A DNA stretch of 64,000 nt. Source: Sphingobacterium nematocida (GTDB lineage: Bacteria; Bacteroidota; Bacteroidia; Sphingobacteriales; Sphingobacteriaceae). The notes below the pieces were generated by a model. It did not search any database. It worked only from the letters and a program-made list of their open reading frames with translations, and was not told the DNA's origin. Each line of letters begins with the position of its first letter. Within the stretch, counting starts at the first letter, position 1. A program made the position numbers and the translations under genes. Location: the NCBI RefSeq assembly GCF_900168125.1, contig NZ_FUZF01000013.1, positions 89,209 through 153,208 on the forward strand, in the 5' to 3' direction. This document shows positions 18,091-28,000 of this stretch, in pieces.

Positions 18091-19857
18091 ATGAAATTAA
18101 GATTAATAATATTCGGAATTGTATTTGGTGGGATGTTGACTGCATGTGATGATGGTTTCTTGGATAGACCATCGGAAGATCAGGTAGAGGCCCCTTATTT
18201 TTTTAATACGGCCAAAGATCTGGAAGTAGCAACGAATGATTTTTACAGCATGTTGCCGGATGAAGGAAATTATACGGAGGATGCCGGCTCGGACAATCTA
18301 ATGCCGCTGAATCCTGCGGCACGGGTGCGTGGCTCTAGGGTGGTACCGGTAGGTCGTGGTTCAGGTGGTTGGAGCTGGTCTAACCTGCGAAAGATAAACT
18401 ATTTTCTAGCTAACTACCATAAGGTAAAAGATGATGCAGCTAAAGCTAAGTTTGGTGGTATTGCCCGTTTTTTTAGAGCGTACTTCTATTACGATAAGGT
18501 AAAGACCTTTGGTGATGTGCCTTGGTATAGTGGTGTACTGGATGCAAAAGATCCAGAACTGTATAAAGCACGAGATTCACGGATATTGGTGATGGACTCG
18601 GTGATGGCTGATTTGGACTTTGCGATAGCCAATATACCCGCAGAAAAGCAGGTGAACCTCATCACACGCTATACGGCTATGCTATTGAAAGCACGTGTCG
18701 CGCTGTTTGAAGGTACATTTCGAAGGTATCATGGCTTGGAAGGAGCCGATCGCTACCTGACATTGGCAGCAGAAGCAGCTCAGGAGTTGATCGCTACCAA
18801 TGCCTATACGCTGTATACAGAGGGTGGCACAGAGGCGGCTTATAGAAATTTATTTGCCCGTAATAAACAGGATAATAGTGAGACGCTATTGGCGGTAGAC
18901 TATGAGTTGGGCCTTAGGGTGCACTCACTGGGTTATTCATTTACTTCGGCGACACAGGGATCGTATGGTATTCCAAAGGATTTGATCAACAGTTACCTCA
19001 TGCGGGATGGTTCAAGATTTACGGATAAGGCCAATTATAGGACCATGGGATTTTTTGAAGAAATGCAAAACCGGGATCCTCGATTGACCCAAACGACGGC
19101 AGGACCTGAATTTAGAGTAAACGGCGAGACAAAAAATGAACCGGTAAATCTATCGATCACAACGACGGGCTATCGTCTGATCAAAGCACTCCCTGACCGT
19201 GCACAGTGGACAACTTCTGGAGCTTATTTTGATATCATTTTGTTTCGATATGCCGAGGCTTTGTTGGTATTGGCAGAAGCAAAGGCCGAATTAGGTACGC
19301 TGACGCAGGGGGATTTGAATATTTCGATCAATAGATTGAGAGCCCGGGTGGGAATGCCTAACCTCGATATGGCACAGGCTAATGCAAATCCAGACCCGTA
19401 TCTGATAGCGATGTATCCGAACGTGAAAAATGACCGAGGTATGCAAGGGGTAATCCTGGAAATCAGAAGAGAACGTAGGGCGGAATTATTTAATGAGGGC
19501 TTTCGTTGGGATGATCTGATGCGCTGGAAAGAAGGTCAAAAGGTGATGCAGCCTATTGTTGGTGTTTATTTTCCAAGTGTGGGGGCTTATGATTTTACCG
19601 GTGATGGCCAAGCTGATGTGTTTGTACATACGGGAAGCACAGCTGGGGCTCCTTCATCCGTCACTTCTATGGTGAATATTAGGCAACGCACGTTGCGCGA
19701 TCCTTTGACGGGTAATAGAAACAGTGATTTTGGGAATATAGATCCTTTCGTTGATGGTGGTAAGTTTAGAGAGGATAGGGATTATCTAGCACCTATTCCT
19801 TCGGAAGAATTGTTGTTGAATGAGAATCTACGCCAAAATCCAAAATGGGACGAATAA
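18091..19857 (+). CDS. SusD family nutrient-binding lipoprotein
   Basis: 588 residues, partner of the SusC ending 13 bp upstream. The lipobox LTAC precedes DDGFLDRPSEDQVEAPYFFNTAKDLEV. The middle shows FFRAYFYYDKVKTFGDVPWYSG and LVMDSVMADLDFAIANIP, and the C-terminal part EIRRERRAELFNEGFRWDDLMRW. These blocks match the SusD at 28348 nearly residue for residue, so the two SusD proteins belong to one subfamily. A GGAGG-like sequence (TAGGAGGAAAGTC) lies 6-14 bp before the ATG, unusually strong for this window. Confidence 0.94.
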   Translation: MKLRLIIFGIVFGGMLTACDDGFLDRPSEDQVEAPYFFNTAKDLEVATNDFYSMLPDEGNYTEDAGSDNLMPLNPAARVRGSRVVPVGRGSGGWSWSNLRKINYFLANYHKVKDDAAKAKFGGIARFFRAYFYYDKVKTFGDVPWYSGVLDAKDPELYKARDSRILVMDSVMADLDFAIANIPAEKQVNLITRYTAMLLKARVALFEGTFRRYHGLEGADRYLTLAAEAAQELIATNAYTLYTEGGTEAAYRNLFARNKQDNSETLLAVDYELGLRVHSLGYSFTSATQGSYGIPKDLINSYLMRDGSRFTDKANYRTMGFFEEMQNRDPRLTQTTAGPEFRVNGETKNEPVNLSITTTGYRLIKALPDRAQWTTSGAYFDIILFRYAEALLVLAEAKAELGTLTQGDLNISINRLRARVGMPNLDMAQANANPDPYLIAMYPNVKNDRGMQGVILEIRRERRAELFNEGFRWDDLMRWKEGQKVMQPIVGVYFPSVGAYDFTGDGQADVFVHTGSTAGAPSSVTSMVNIRQRTLRDPLTGNRNSDFGNIDPFVDGGKFREDRDYLAPIPSEELLLNENLRQNPKWDE

Positions 19858-19906
19858 CCTGTTTTTTTAAGAAAGAGGTAAATGTAAATTTAAAGATGCT
19901 ATTCTA

Positions 19907-21601
19907 ATGAACAAAATAAACTATATACTGCTTGGCTTGCTTCTCGTACTGGGTATAAGCAGCTGTAAGAAGGATAAAGATGCCTTTGAAGAAAAACTGC
20001 TGATCGGCACAGAATATATGGAGGTGAGCAGTAAGGGGAATACCTATAATTTTGAGGTGTTATCCAACACAACCATGCAAGTAGAAACGGATGCCGAATG
20101 GATCGTATTGGATACGACGGTATACGAAAAAGGAAAACAGCGAATTGGTTTTTCAATCGTTACGAATACGGACGACGAACGATCGGGACTGGTGCTGGTA
20201 CGTACCAATGCGGAGACAACTAAGCAAGTACTGGTGGTACAGGAGTCGGGAAAGGTGCCTGTGTTTTACGTGAAGGCTGATGGCACAGGCGACGGTAAAT
20301 CCTGGAATACCGCCACGGACCTGAACACGGCAATAGAGAAAGCGACAACCAACAGCACAATCTATCTAGCAGAAGGTGTGTATGTGCCGTCTAAGACCAT
20401 CCGTAATGGGGATGCTAATCTGCTGTCGGATAGGACGTTTGAAATATCGAAAAATATATCCCTGATCGGTGGTTTTGCTGAGGATGCGCTCCCGGGAGCT
20501 AAACCTAATACAGCACTTTATAAGACCATATTGGATGGCACGTTACCGACTGGTAAAAAAGCCTATCATACGGTCACAATTACTGCAGCACTGGATACAG
20601 AATCAAAGGTGTATCTGGAAGGCCTCACTATCCGCGGTGGAGAAGCCACCAATAGGGGTAGTAATGTGAGTATCAATAGTGTGCAGTACAACCGTGGTCA
20701 CGGTGGTGGAATGTTGATTGCAAATGCTGTCGTGCATATGAAAAATGTAGAAGTCGTTGATAATGTTGCTTCTACCTCGGGCGGAACGGCTGGATTTGCA
20801 GCGGGAATGTATGTCTTTGCTGGTGCGAAGGTAACGATGGAAGATTCAAAGGTAAATAACAATTCGAACAACAATAATAACGGAGGTGGTGTATGGGTCG
20901 CCGATGCTAGTCTATTGGCATATAATTCGAAATTTAACGAAAATTATGCCCGAGGAACTGCGGGAGCAGTGCATGGCTATCCGAATGCAACACTGCATCT
21001 GTACAATTGTGAAGTGATGAATAACAGCAACACTTCTTACGGTGCTGGCGTCTATGTGCGGGAGAACTCAAGTGCGCTATTGGTGAACTGCCTTTTGGTC
21101 GGAAATAAAAGTACATCGGCCAACGGTGGCGGAGCTGTAATGCAGTATGGCGGAACCACGGTGGACATCATTAGCTGTACGATTACGGGCAACGATATCG
21201 TGGGACCTGGCGCTGGGGTGTATCGACGAGATAAAGTGAATAACCTAACTATCCTTAACTCGATCATCTCGGGGAATAAGCAGGCGAGTAACTCGAAAGA
21301 TGTGGACGCTTTTACGGATAATGCGGCGGTGATCCCTGTGATTAAGAATGCTGTTACTACGGCCTCGGTATATGGCGATGCGGGAACAATTGTAGCTGGT
21401 GCGGTATTTACGCCTTCGTCGATGTTGAGTACCGATTACCTGCCTATTGGTACGAATAATCCGGCATTGGTTTATGGGTTGACGGGGGCGACCCTGATGG
21501 GTATAGGACAGACTTATAACCCGGTGCTGAACGAGGCTATTGCCAAGGATATGAATGGCGAACCGAGAACTGCAACGGTGATGGGTGCTAAAGTAAAATA
21601 G
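19907..21601 (+). CDS. Lipoprotein with BACON-like and right-handed beta-helix domains
   Basis: 564 residues. Lipobox ISSC with Cys20. Residues about 35-115 look like a BACON-type Ig-like domain (STNTTMQVETDAEWIVL; GFSIVTNTDDERSGLVLVRT; KQVLVVQESG), the kind that carries surface glycan-binding proteins. From about 125 onward, FYVKADGTGDGKSWNTATDLNTAIEKA opens a parallel beta-helix with Gly/Asn-rich turns (HGGGMLIAN, NNNNNGGGVWVA, GGGAVMQYGG) as in pectin-lyase-fold or choice-of-anchor-Q proteins. Catalytic residues of a known polysaccharide lyase could not be identified, so it may be a lyase, hydrolase or adhesin-like binding protein. It lies 49 bp after SusD and 3 bp before the YdcF gene. 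Confidence 0.75.
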   Translation: MNKINYILLGLLLVLGISSCKKDKDAFEEKLLIGTEYMEVSSKGNTYNFEVLSNTTMQVETDAEWIVLDTTVYEKGKQRIGFSIVTNTDDERSGLVLVRTNAETTKQVLVVQESGKVPVFYVKADGTGDGKSWNTATDLNTAIEKATTNSTIYLAEGVYVPSKTIRNGDANLLSDRTFEISKNISLIGGFAEDALPGAKPNTALYKTILDGTLPTGKKAYHTVTITAALDTESKVYLEGLTIRGGEATNRGSNVSINSVQYNRGHGGGMLIANAVVHMKNVEVVDNVASTSGGTAGFAAGMYVFAGAKVTMEDSKVNNNSNNNNNGGGVWVADASLLAYNSKFNENYARGTAGAVHGYPNATLHLYNCEVMNNSNTSYGAGVYVRENSSALLVNCLLVGNKSTSANGGGAVMQYGGTTVDIISCTITGNDIVGPGAGVYRRDKVNNLTILNSIISGNKQASNSKDVDAFTDNAAVIPVIKNAVTTASVYGDAGTIVAGAVFTPSSMLSTDYLPIGTNNPALVYGLTGATLMGIGQTYNPVLNEAIAKDMNGEPRTATVMGAKVK

Positions 21602-21604
21602 ACG

Positions 21605-22759
21605 ATGAAGAGGAAGCTATTTTGGTTATTTATCTGTTTGGGCTTGTCGATTAAAGTCAGTATGGCTGTTAATCCCAAGACTGTTATGCTGGTCTTGGGA
21701 TCTGCAGACCCGAAGGTGTTGGAAGAACGTATAGCTATTGCGGCGCGGTTGTACCGGACACAACCTATTCAAAGGATTATTGTGAGCGGTGGCTGCGGAG
21801 CGCACGGCTCCGCTATCTGTGAAGCGACGGCTATGCAGGAGGGACTGTTGGCTAGAGGGGTGGATCGGCATAAAATCTACAAAGAGGAAAATGCGAAGAC
21901 AACCGTCCAAAACTACGTATTCAGTAGGATTCTTCGTGACGAAAAGGATGATCTGATTATGCAGCCCGGGGATACGGTATTTGTCGTGTCTAATCATTGG
22001 CATGCAATAGCTGTGGCGGCGCGATTGCGCGAGCACGATGGGATGGAAGCGCGCTTTTATATAGAGGGTAGTATCTTGCCCAAGGATACGGATAAACTGG
22101 ATTATGTGGGTATTTTTAATGGCCAAGTAGATAATGAAAAGTTTGTGCTAAAGGGAAATTGGCTTACACCAGAAGCGGTTTGGTCACATAATGATAGGAC
22201 TTATTACCTACGTAATAATCTGGTGTATGGGACGGATCTTGCGAACACATCTTTTTCTACGCAGCGTGCGGAAGAAGTATTGCCGTTCTTGGGCCAGTTG
22301 GACCAGACACATTCGCGAGCCTTTATCGATGGTGGTGAATTCTGGTGGGTACGTAATGGCAATACGCTATGGAAAGTAAAAAAGCATGATAAGAATATTG
22401 TAGAGCATGGTACTTGGTCTGATTGGGTAAAGGGGATGCCAGCTGCTTGGAGAGAAGGTGCATTTGCAACAGGAGTGATTTGGGATAGGACCTTGCTGTT
22501 ATTTGCCGATGACCGTATGCTTATCGCGAAAGCAGGAAAGCATGGTTTTGTATTCGTGGAGGAGATGAATGCCGCTGAATATTTTGGAAAATGGCCTTTT
22601 GCGTGGGGCAAGTGTAATGTAGCCTGTGCTACGGTAGATAAAGCCACGGGAGAACTGCTCCTCTATCGTAACATGGAAATGGCACGGGTAGGTAAAGACC
22701 GACAGTTAATCGGAAAGCCAATGCCATTTAAAGTAAAATGGATCGAAGATCTCAAATAA
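21605..22759 (+). CDS. Secreted YdcF (DUF218) protein with hemopexin-like C-terminal repeats
   Basis: 384 residues with a signal peptide ending near MAV (residue 21). Residues 25-170 carry the DUF218/YdcF signatures: VMLVLGSA, IIVSGGCGAHGSAICEATAM, EENAKTTVQN and FVVSNHWHAIAVAARLR. Family members such as SanA, ElyC and YdcF act at the cell envelope, but no reaction is firmly known. Residues about 188-361 contain four similar segments roughly 50 residues apart (AVWSHNDRTYYLRNN, AFIDGGEFWWVRNGN, AFATGVIWDRTLLLFADD, ACATVDKATGELLLYRN), the spacing and pattern of a four-bladed hemopexin-like propeller. I know of no such fusion. It lies between the beta-helix gene and the phosphodiester glycosidase, within one transcription unit. 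Confidence 0.72.
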   Translation: MKRKLFWLFICLGLSIKVSMAVNPKTVMLVLGSADPKVLEERIAIAARLYRTQPIQRIIVSGGCGAHGSAICEATAMQEGLLARGVDRHKIYKEENAKTTVQNYVFSRILRDEKDDLIMQPGDTVFVVSNHWHAIAVAARLREHDGMEARFYIEGSILPKDTDKLDYVGIFNGQVDNEKFVLKGNWLTPEAVWSHNDRTYYLRNNLVYGTDLANTSFSTQRAEEVLPFLGQLDQTHSRAFIDGGEFWWVRNGNTLWKVKKHDKNIVEHGTWSDWVKGMPAAWREGAFATGVIWDRTLLLFADDRMLIAKAGKHGFVFVEEMNAAEYFGKWPFAWGKCNVACATVDKATGELLLYRNMEMARVGKDRQLIGKPMPFKVKWIEDLK

Positions 22760-22779
22760 TAACGTATAATTTGATACAG

Positions 22780-23655
22780 ATGAAAAATAAATTTTTATAT
22801 AGTTTGATGTTGCTTTTCCTTGTCTTCTCGTGTACTGAGAAAGGGGACGGTACCCAATTGCCTTACGATTATTCGCAGGTTGAAAAAGACAATCTCAAGG
22901 ATTTATTAGCGAAAGCGGATTGGAAGACAAAAGTGGTATCTGATGGGGTGATGTGGAAATATTATCAATTCCCACAGATTTTTGAATCGAGGCAATACCT
23001 AAATGTTTTGGAAATCGATTTGACTAAAGGTTTAAAAATCGAGATTCCTTATGTGAAGTCTGGATTTTTGAAAACAAGTGAAGCTGCTGTGAGTAAGAAC
23101 GCACTGGTGGCTTTTAACGGTAGCTATTTTAACACAACGACGGGGGGATCGACTGTATTTTTTAAATATGAGGATCAAGTAATTAATAATACGGTATCGG
23201 GATTTAACGCATACAGAGAAAATGGCGCTATAGTGTTGGATAATACGGGAGCGCCACGGATAGTGGGAAAGCCGTCGACTGGTTGGACTGCATTGACTGT
23301 GCCAGTTGCATTAGCAGGGGGACCTTTGCTTATGTTGGATGGTAAAGAGTTAACACAATTGGAGGTCGCTTTTAATACCGCTAGACATCCACGCACGGCA
23401 GTAGGTATCACAGCCGATAATAAGATGATTGTAGTGGTGGTGGATGGACGTTCGTCACAGTCGCAGGGATTAACGATTCCTCAGTTGTCGCAATTAATGG
23501 CAGCCCTAGGCTGTACACAAGCGCTGAATCTAGATGGGGGAGGATCCTCTACCGCTTGGGTAAGAGGAGAAGGTGTTGTCAATTTTCCGTCGGATAACGG
23601 TAAATTTGATCATGAGGGGGAACGAGGTGTAGCGACGGTGTTTACGGTCAAGTAA
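22780..23655 (+). CDS. Phosphodiester glycosidase (NAGPA domain) lipoprotein
   Basis: 291 residues from the ATG at 22780; the frame could start at 22738 inside the previous gene, but only the later start gives a lipoprotein signal (lipobox VFSC, Cys18). NAGPA-family enzymes cleave a sugar from a sugar-1-phosphodiester; the human member uncovers mannose 6-phosphate by removing GlcNAc. Family motifs seen: AFNGSYF (111-117), RHPRTAVG (203-210), VVDGR (220-224) and LNLDGGGSSTAW (249-260). The enzyme is probably exposed on the outer membrane beside the SusC/D complex. It is the last gene before a strong terminator and gives the best clue that this locus targets phosphate-bridged glycans. Confidence 0.88.
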   Translation: MKNKFLYSLMLLFLVFSCTEKGDGTQLPYDYSQVEKDNLKDLLAKADWKTKVVSDGVMWKYYQFPQIFESRQYLNVLEIDLTKGLKIEIPYVKSGFLKTSEAAVSKNALVAFNGSYFNTTTGGSTVFFKYEDQVINNTVSGFNAYRENGAIVLDNTGAPRIVGKPSTGWTALTVPVALAGGPLLMLDGKELTQLEVAFNTARHPRTAVGITADNKMIVVVVDGRSSQSQGLTIPQLSQLMAALGCTQALNLDGGGSSTAWVRGEGVVNFPSDNGKFDHEGERGVATVFTVK

Positions 23656-23690
23656 AGGCATTAAAATATAAAGACAATTATTTGTAAATA

Positions 23691-23727
23691 AGCCATAACG
23701 GACAATAATTCCGTTATGGCTTTCTTT
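23691..23727 (+). terminator. Rho-independent terminator after NAGPA gene
   Basis: Perfect 12-bp stem, AGCCATAACGGA (23691-23702) and TCCGTTATGGCT (23710-23721), with a 7-nt loop, followed by a T-rich tail. It splits the locus into two transcription units. Confidence 0.9.
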
Positions 23728-23866
23728 AACTACGGGGAGAAACATAGGGATAATGAATTTACGTGGAGTGATGAAATAAAGTTAATAGAAGAAGGTAAAA
23801 GGACTGAACCAAGGTGACTTCATTAAAAGACCATGTTGAATTAATATTCACTTAATCCTAGAGGAC

Positions 23867-23874
23867 TATGTTTG
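23867..23874 (+). promoter_or_regulatory. -7 promoter box for PHP-SusC-SusD unit
   Basis: TATGTTTG matches TAnnTTTG and ends 21 nt before the ATG at 23896, downstream of the terminator at 23691. No ideal -33 TTTG was found. Confidence 0.55.
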
Positions 23875-23895
23875 CGCCAAAATAAATACGCTACT

Positions 23896-25038
23896 ATGAA
23901 CAAAACTTTACTTCTGATCGCTGCGGTATTCACGTTAACAGGATCAGCTATTGCACAAGATGATTCCGGTATAATGAAATTGGATGAGTTTCGCTATCCC
24001 AAACAGCGTAAAATAATCGACATCCCTCATGTAAATGGATTACAGGTATTGAAATGTGACTTTCATATGCACACGGTATTTACCGACGGGCATGTATGGC
24101 CTAATGTACGGGTACAAGAAGCCTGGAAAGAGGGTTTGGATGCGATTTCGTTTACGGAGCATGTGGAGTATACCCCACATAAAGACGATGTAAAACCGGG
24201 TAATCTACGTTCGAATGAATTGGCTAAAAATCTAGCTGCTGAACAGAATATACTCTTGATCAAAGGTACAGAGGTAACTCGTAATACGCCTCCAGGTCAC
24301 TTTAACGCCTTATTTATACAAGACGACAAGAACTTGGTAGTATCCAGAGAGTTGGAGCTAGATCAGCAAGCTATACAGGCTGTAGTGGATCAAAAGGCTT
24401 TTATCTTCTGGAACCATCCGGGATGGAAAGCTACGCAGATCGAAGGCTCGTACGAGTGGATCCCATTTGTGGATAAAATGTATAAAGACAAGAACCTGCA
24501 TGGCATAGAGGTGGTCAATGGCTTTGGGTTTCATAAAAAAGCATTGGACTGGGCTTTGGATAGGAATCTAACTATTATCGGTAATACCGATATTCATAAT
24601 CTGATCGCACATGAGTATGATATCGAACGGGCTGGTATACACCGTACAATGACGTTGGTCATGGCGAAGGACCGCTCGGCCGAAGGTATACGTGCTGCAC
24701 TGGAAGCAGGCAATACGGTGGCGTGGTCGAGCAACTACCTGTTTGGAAAAGAAGAAAATGTACGGGATTTATTCCATGCCTGTGTGAAGTTGAGTCCGAC
24801 ATTCTACACGAAATCCAACGCTAAGAAAGCTAGTAGTAAGTATTATGAGCTGCAAAATAACTCGGATCTGTACTTTGAGCTTAAGCTTGTAGACGGTAAG
24901 GCTACTAAAAGTATTGTATTGCAGCCGAAGTCTTCGCAGATCCTAGTAGCAGACGACGGACAAAGCAAACTATCATATGAAGTGGTATCTACCTATGTAC
25001 GCAGTGATAAGCATCTGAAAATAGAACTAAGCCTTTAA
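23896..25038 (+). CDS. Secreted PHP-superfamily phosphoesterase
   Basis: 380 residues from the ATG at 23896 (the frame opens earlier with TTG only). Signal peptide ends at AIAQ (20-21), so the enzyme is exported to the periplasm or surface. Metal-binding PHP motifs are complete: FHMHT (His57, His59), TEHVE (Glu88, His89), GTEVT (Glu126), WNHPGW (His174) and NTDIH (Asp232, His234). PHP enzymes hydrolyse phosphomono- or diesters with two or three metals. The secreted form may match the Sb-PDE phosphodiesterase group (from memory, not verified). It is 16 bp before a SusC gene and in the same neighbourhood as the phosphodiester glycosidase, which suggests the two act on one substrate in sequence. 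Confidence 0.85.
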   Translation: MNKTLLLIAAVFTLTGSAIAQDDSGIMKLDEFRYPKQRKIIDIPHVNGLQVLKCDFHMHTVFTDGHVWPNVRVQEAWKEGLDAISFTEHVEYTPHKDDVKPGNLRSNELAKNLAAEQNILLIKGTEVTRNTPPGHFNALFIQDDKNLVVSRELELDQQAIQAVVDQKAFIFWNHPGWKATQIEGSYEWIPFVDKMYKDKNLHGIEVVNGFGFHKKALDWALDRNLTIIGNTDIHNLIAHEYDIERAGIHRTMTLVMAKDRSAEGIRAALEAGNTVAWSSNYLFGKEENVRDLFHACVKLSPTFYTKSNAKKASSKYYELQNNSDLYFELKLVDGKATKSIVLQPKSSQILVADDGQSKLSYEVVSTYVRSDKHLKIELSL

Positions 25039-25054
25039 TCTATATCAAGAAATC

Positions 25055-28000
25055 ATGAATAAGCGAATTCCAATTTTTTTATTGGCAGGGATAGCTATGT
25101 CCCAAAATCTACAGGCTATGGACTGGAACGTGGTATCTTCAGGGCTTTCTACCATGGTGGCACCACAGCAAAAAGTCGCCGGACGTGTGGTCGATGCTAG
25201 TGGAAGACCTGTGCCTTATGCAAATGTAGCGGTAAAAGGTACGCTGTTGAATACAACGACCACTGTGAACGGGGAGTTTGAATTCAACTACAGCAATGGA
25301 GCTAAAATCATACTGACTGTAAGCTGTGTGGGATTTACAACAAAGAGCTTTGAAGTGGATAGGGGGACAGATATTCTTATCACGTTGGATAATAAGAATG
25401 ACCTGGATGAGGTAGTTGTAGTCGGGTATGGCACACAGAAAAAGGTAAACCTAACGGGGGCTGTATCGCAGGTAACCTCGGAGGTATTAGAAAATAGACC
25501 TGCTCCTAACCTAAGCCGGATGCTACAGGGGACACTGCCCAACCTTAATCTCAAAATGGTGGATGGTAGCCCTACCCGTGGGGCTGAATTTAATGTGCGT
25601 GGTACGACCTCGATAGGTGCAGGAGGATCGGCTCTGGTACTGATCGATGGTGTGGAGGGGGATGCAAATATGATCAATCCGAATGATATCGAATCGGTAA
25701 CTGTACTGAAGGATGCATCGTCTGCAGCAATATATGGCTCCAGAGCTGCCTTTGGTGTGGTGCTGATCACAACCAAAAATCCTGTTAAAGGACAGGCAAA
25801 GGTGACCCTCAATTCGAATTACTCCTTTAACCAACGCACTGTCGAGCCTAAGCTGGTGACAAATGGTTATGAGTGGGCGAAAAATTTTAACGATTCGTTC
25901 AATGCTTGGTATGACTATAAGTCTACACCAATATCGGTCAATAATATCTATCCTTTCTCTTTAGAATATCTGGAAGCGTTGAGAAAATACGCAGAAAACC
26001 CTACCGGTGAGGAGGCTGTATTTAACCCCGTGAAGAATAGGTATGAGTATTTCGGTAATACCGACTGGTACAATATGATCTATAAAGATGTGATGCCAGC
26101 TACTGAACAGGCGATGAGTGTGTCGGGAGGTGGAGATAAGGCTTCGTATTATGTGTCGGGTAGGTATTACCATCAAGACGGCATATTTAAGTATAATCCG
26201 GACAAATTTGATAAATACAATCTCCGGGCTAAAGGCGATGTGAAGCTCAACGATTGGATTACTTTTCAGAACAATACCGAGTTGAGTACGTATGACTATC
26301 ACTACCCGATGTTTGCGGATGGTGATGGGAATATATGGCGTCAGTTTGAGCATCAGGGATATCCAATGGCAGTAGTCCATAACCCTGACGGTACCTATAC
26401 ACATACTGCCGTGTATACAGGGGTAGCTTCTTTTATGGAAGGAAATAATGCTTCAGATCTGAATAATACGGTGCTAAGGAATACAGCAGGACTGATCATA
26501 AAGCCGGTAAAAGGTTTGACACTGAAAGGAGATATGACGTATGGCAGGACATGGGAAAACGAAGTACGTACCAATAATTATATGGACTACAGTAATTCGC
26601 CTGGTGTAATATCGCGGTTTGGAAGGTCTCTGTTGCGGGAATGGAATGAAAATACAACCTATCTAGCAGGTAATATTACAGCAAATTATGTGAATAAATT
26701 TGCAGATAAACATGATCTTAATGTATTAGTGGGGTATAATGTAGAGTCCTCGCGGACTAAGGCCTTGCGGGCGCAAAGGGACGGAATCCTGGTGGAATCG
26801 AAACCTGATTTTAACCTGATGGATGGCCTGAACTATAATATAACCGGTGGTGGTAATGAATGGGCATATTTAGGATTGTTCTATCGCCTCAATTATGCAT
26901 ACGACAACCGCTATCTGCTGGAGCTGAATGGCCGTTATGATGGGTCTTCTAAATTTCCAGAACACCAGCGTTATGGTTTCTTCCCATCGGTATCGGGTGG
27001 TTGGATCGCATCGAATGAGAGCTTTTTCGAGCCTTTAAAACCTGTGGTAAGTAATTTTAAATTGCGCGCATCATACGGTTCGCTCGGAAATGGAAATGTG
27101 GCGCCGTATCGCTATCTCGAACAAATGGGGGTAAGCAAAACATCGGTGGTGCTGAATGGCGTACAGACGAACTATACAAAATTGCCAGGCGTGATCCCGG
27201 ATGGATTGACTTGGGAGCGCTCGACGACAGCCAACTTTGGGCTGGATCTAGGTGTTTTTGGGAATAGTCTAAACTTTACTTTTGATTGGTACAACCGTAT
27301 GACCTACGATATGTTTACAGCAGGACAACCGCTGCCTAATGTATTTGGTGCTGCAGTGCCATTTGGTAATTATGCCGATATGTCAACCAAGGGATGGGAG
27401 TTGACGGCGAATTATAACTCGCAATTTGAGCTAGCAGGAAAGCCTTTCAATTGGGGGATAAACGGATCCCTCTGGGATAGTAGATCAACAATAGAACGCT
27501 TTAATAACCCGAATAAACTATTATCTACTTATTATGTAGGACAGGAAGTAGGTGAGATATGGGGCTATGAAACATTGGGATTCTTTACATCCGAAGAAGA
27601 TGTAAAAAATCATGCAAACCAGAAATTTTTGAAAAACTCTAACAACAATGTCTGGTTGCCAGGCGACTTAAAGTTTGCCGATTTGGATAATAATGATGTA
27701 ATCAATCATGGGGATAATACGGTGAATAATCCGGGCGACCGTAGGATAATCGGTAATGATAGTCCGAGGTACCAATATGGTTTTACACTATCGGGCAATT
27801 GGAATGGTATAGGATTATCTGCCTTCTTCCAAGGTATAGGTAAGCGGGATTGGTATTTTGCTCCTGAAGCAGGTTTGTTCTGGGGGCCATACAATCGGCC
27901 TTATGGTTATCAGCCGACAAAGATGATGGAGGATATATGGACAGAGGAGAATCCAGATGCATATTTTCCACGTTATAGAGGATATACGGCATTGGGAACG

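Noticed and set aside
20850..20890. Asn-rich codons in the beta-helix gene as a phase-variable repeat
   Set aside because: The codons are mixed AAT/AAC/AAC with Ser and Gly, not a simple repeat, and lie in the middle of the fold.
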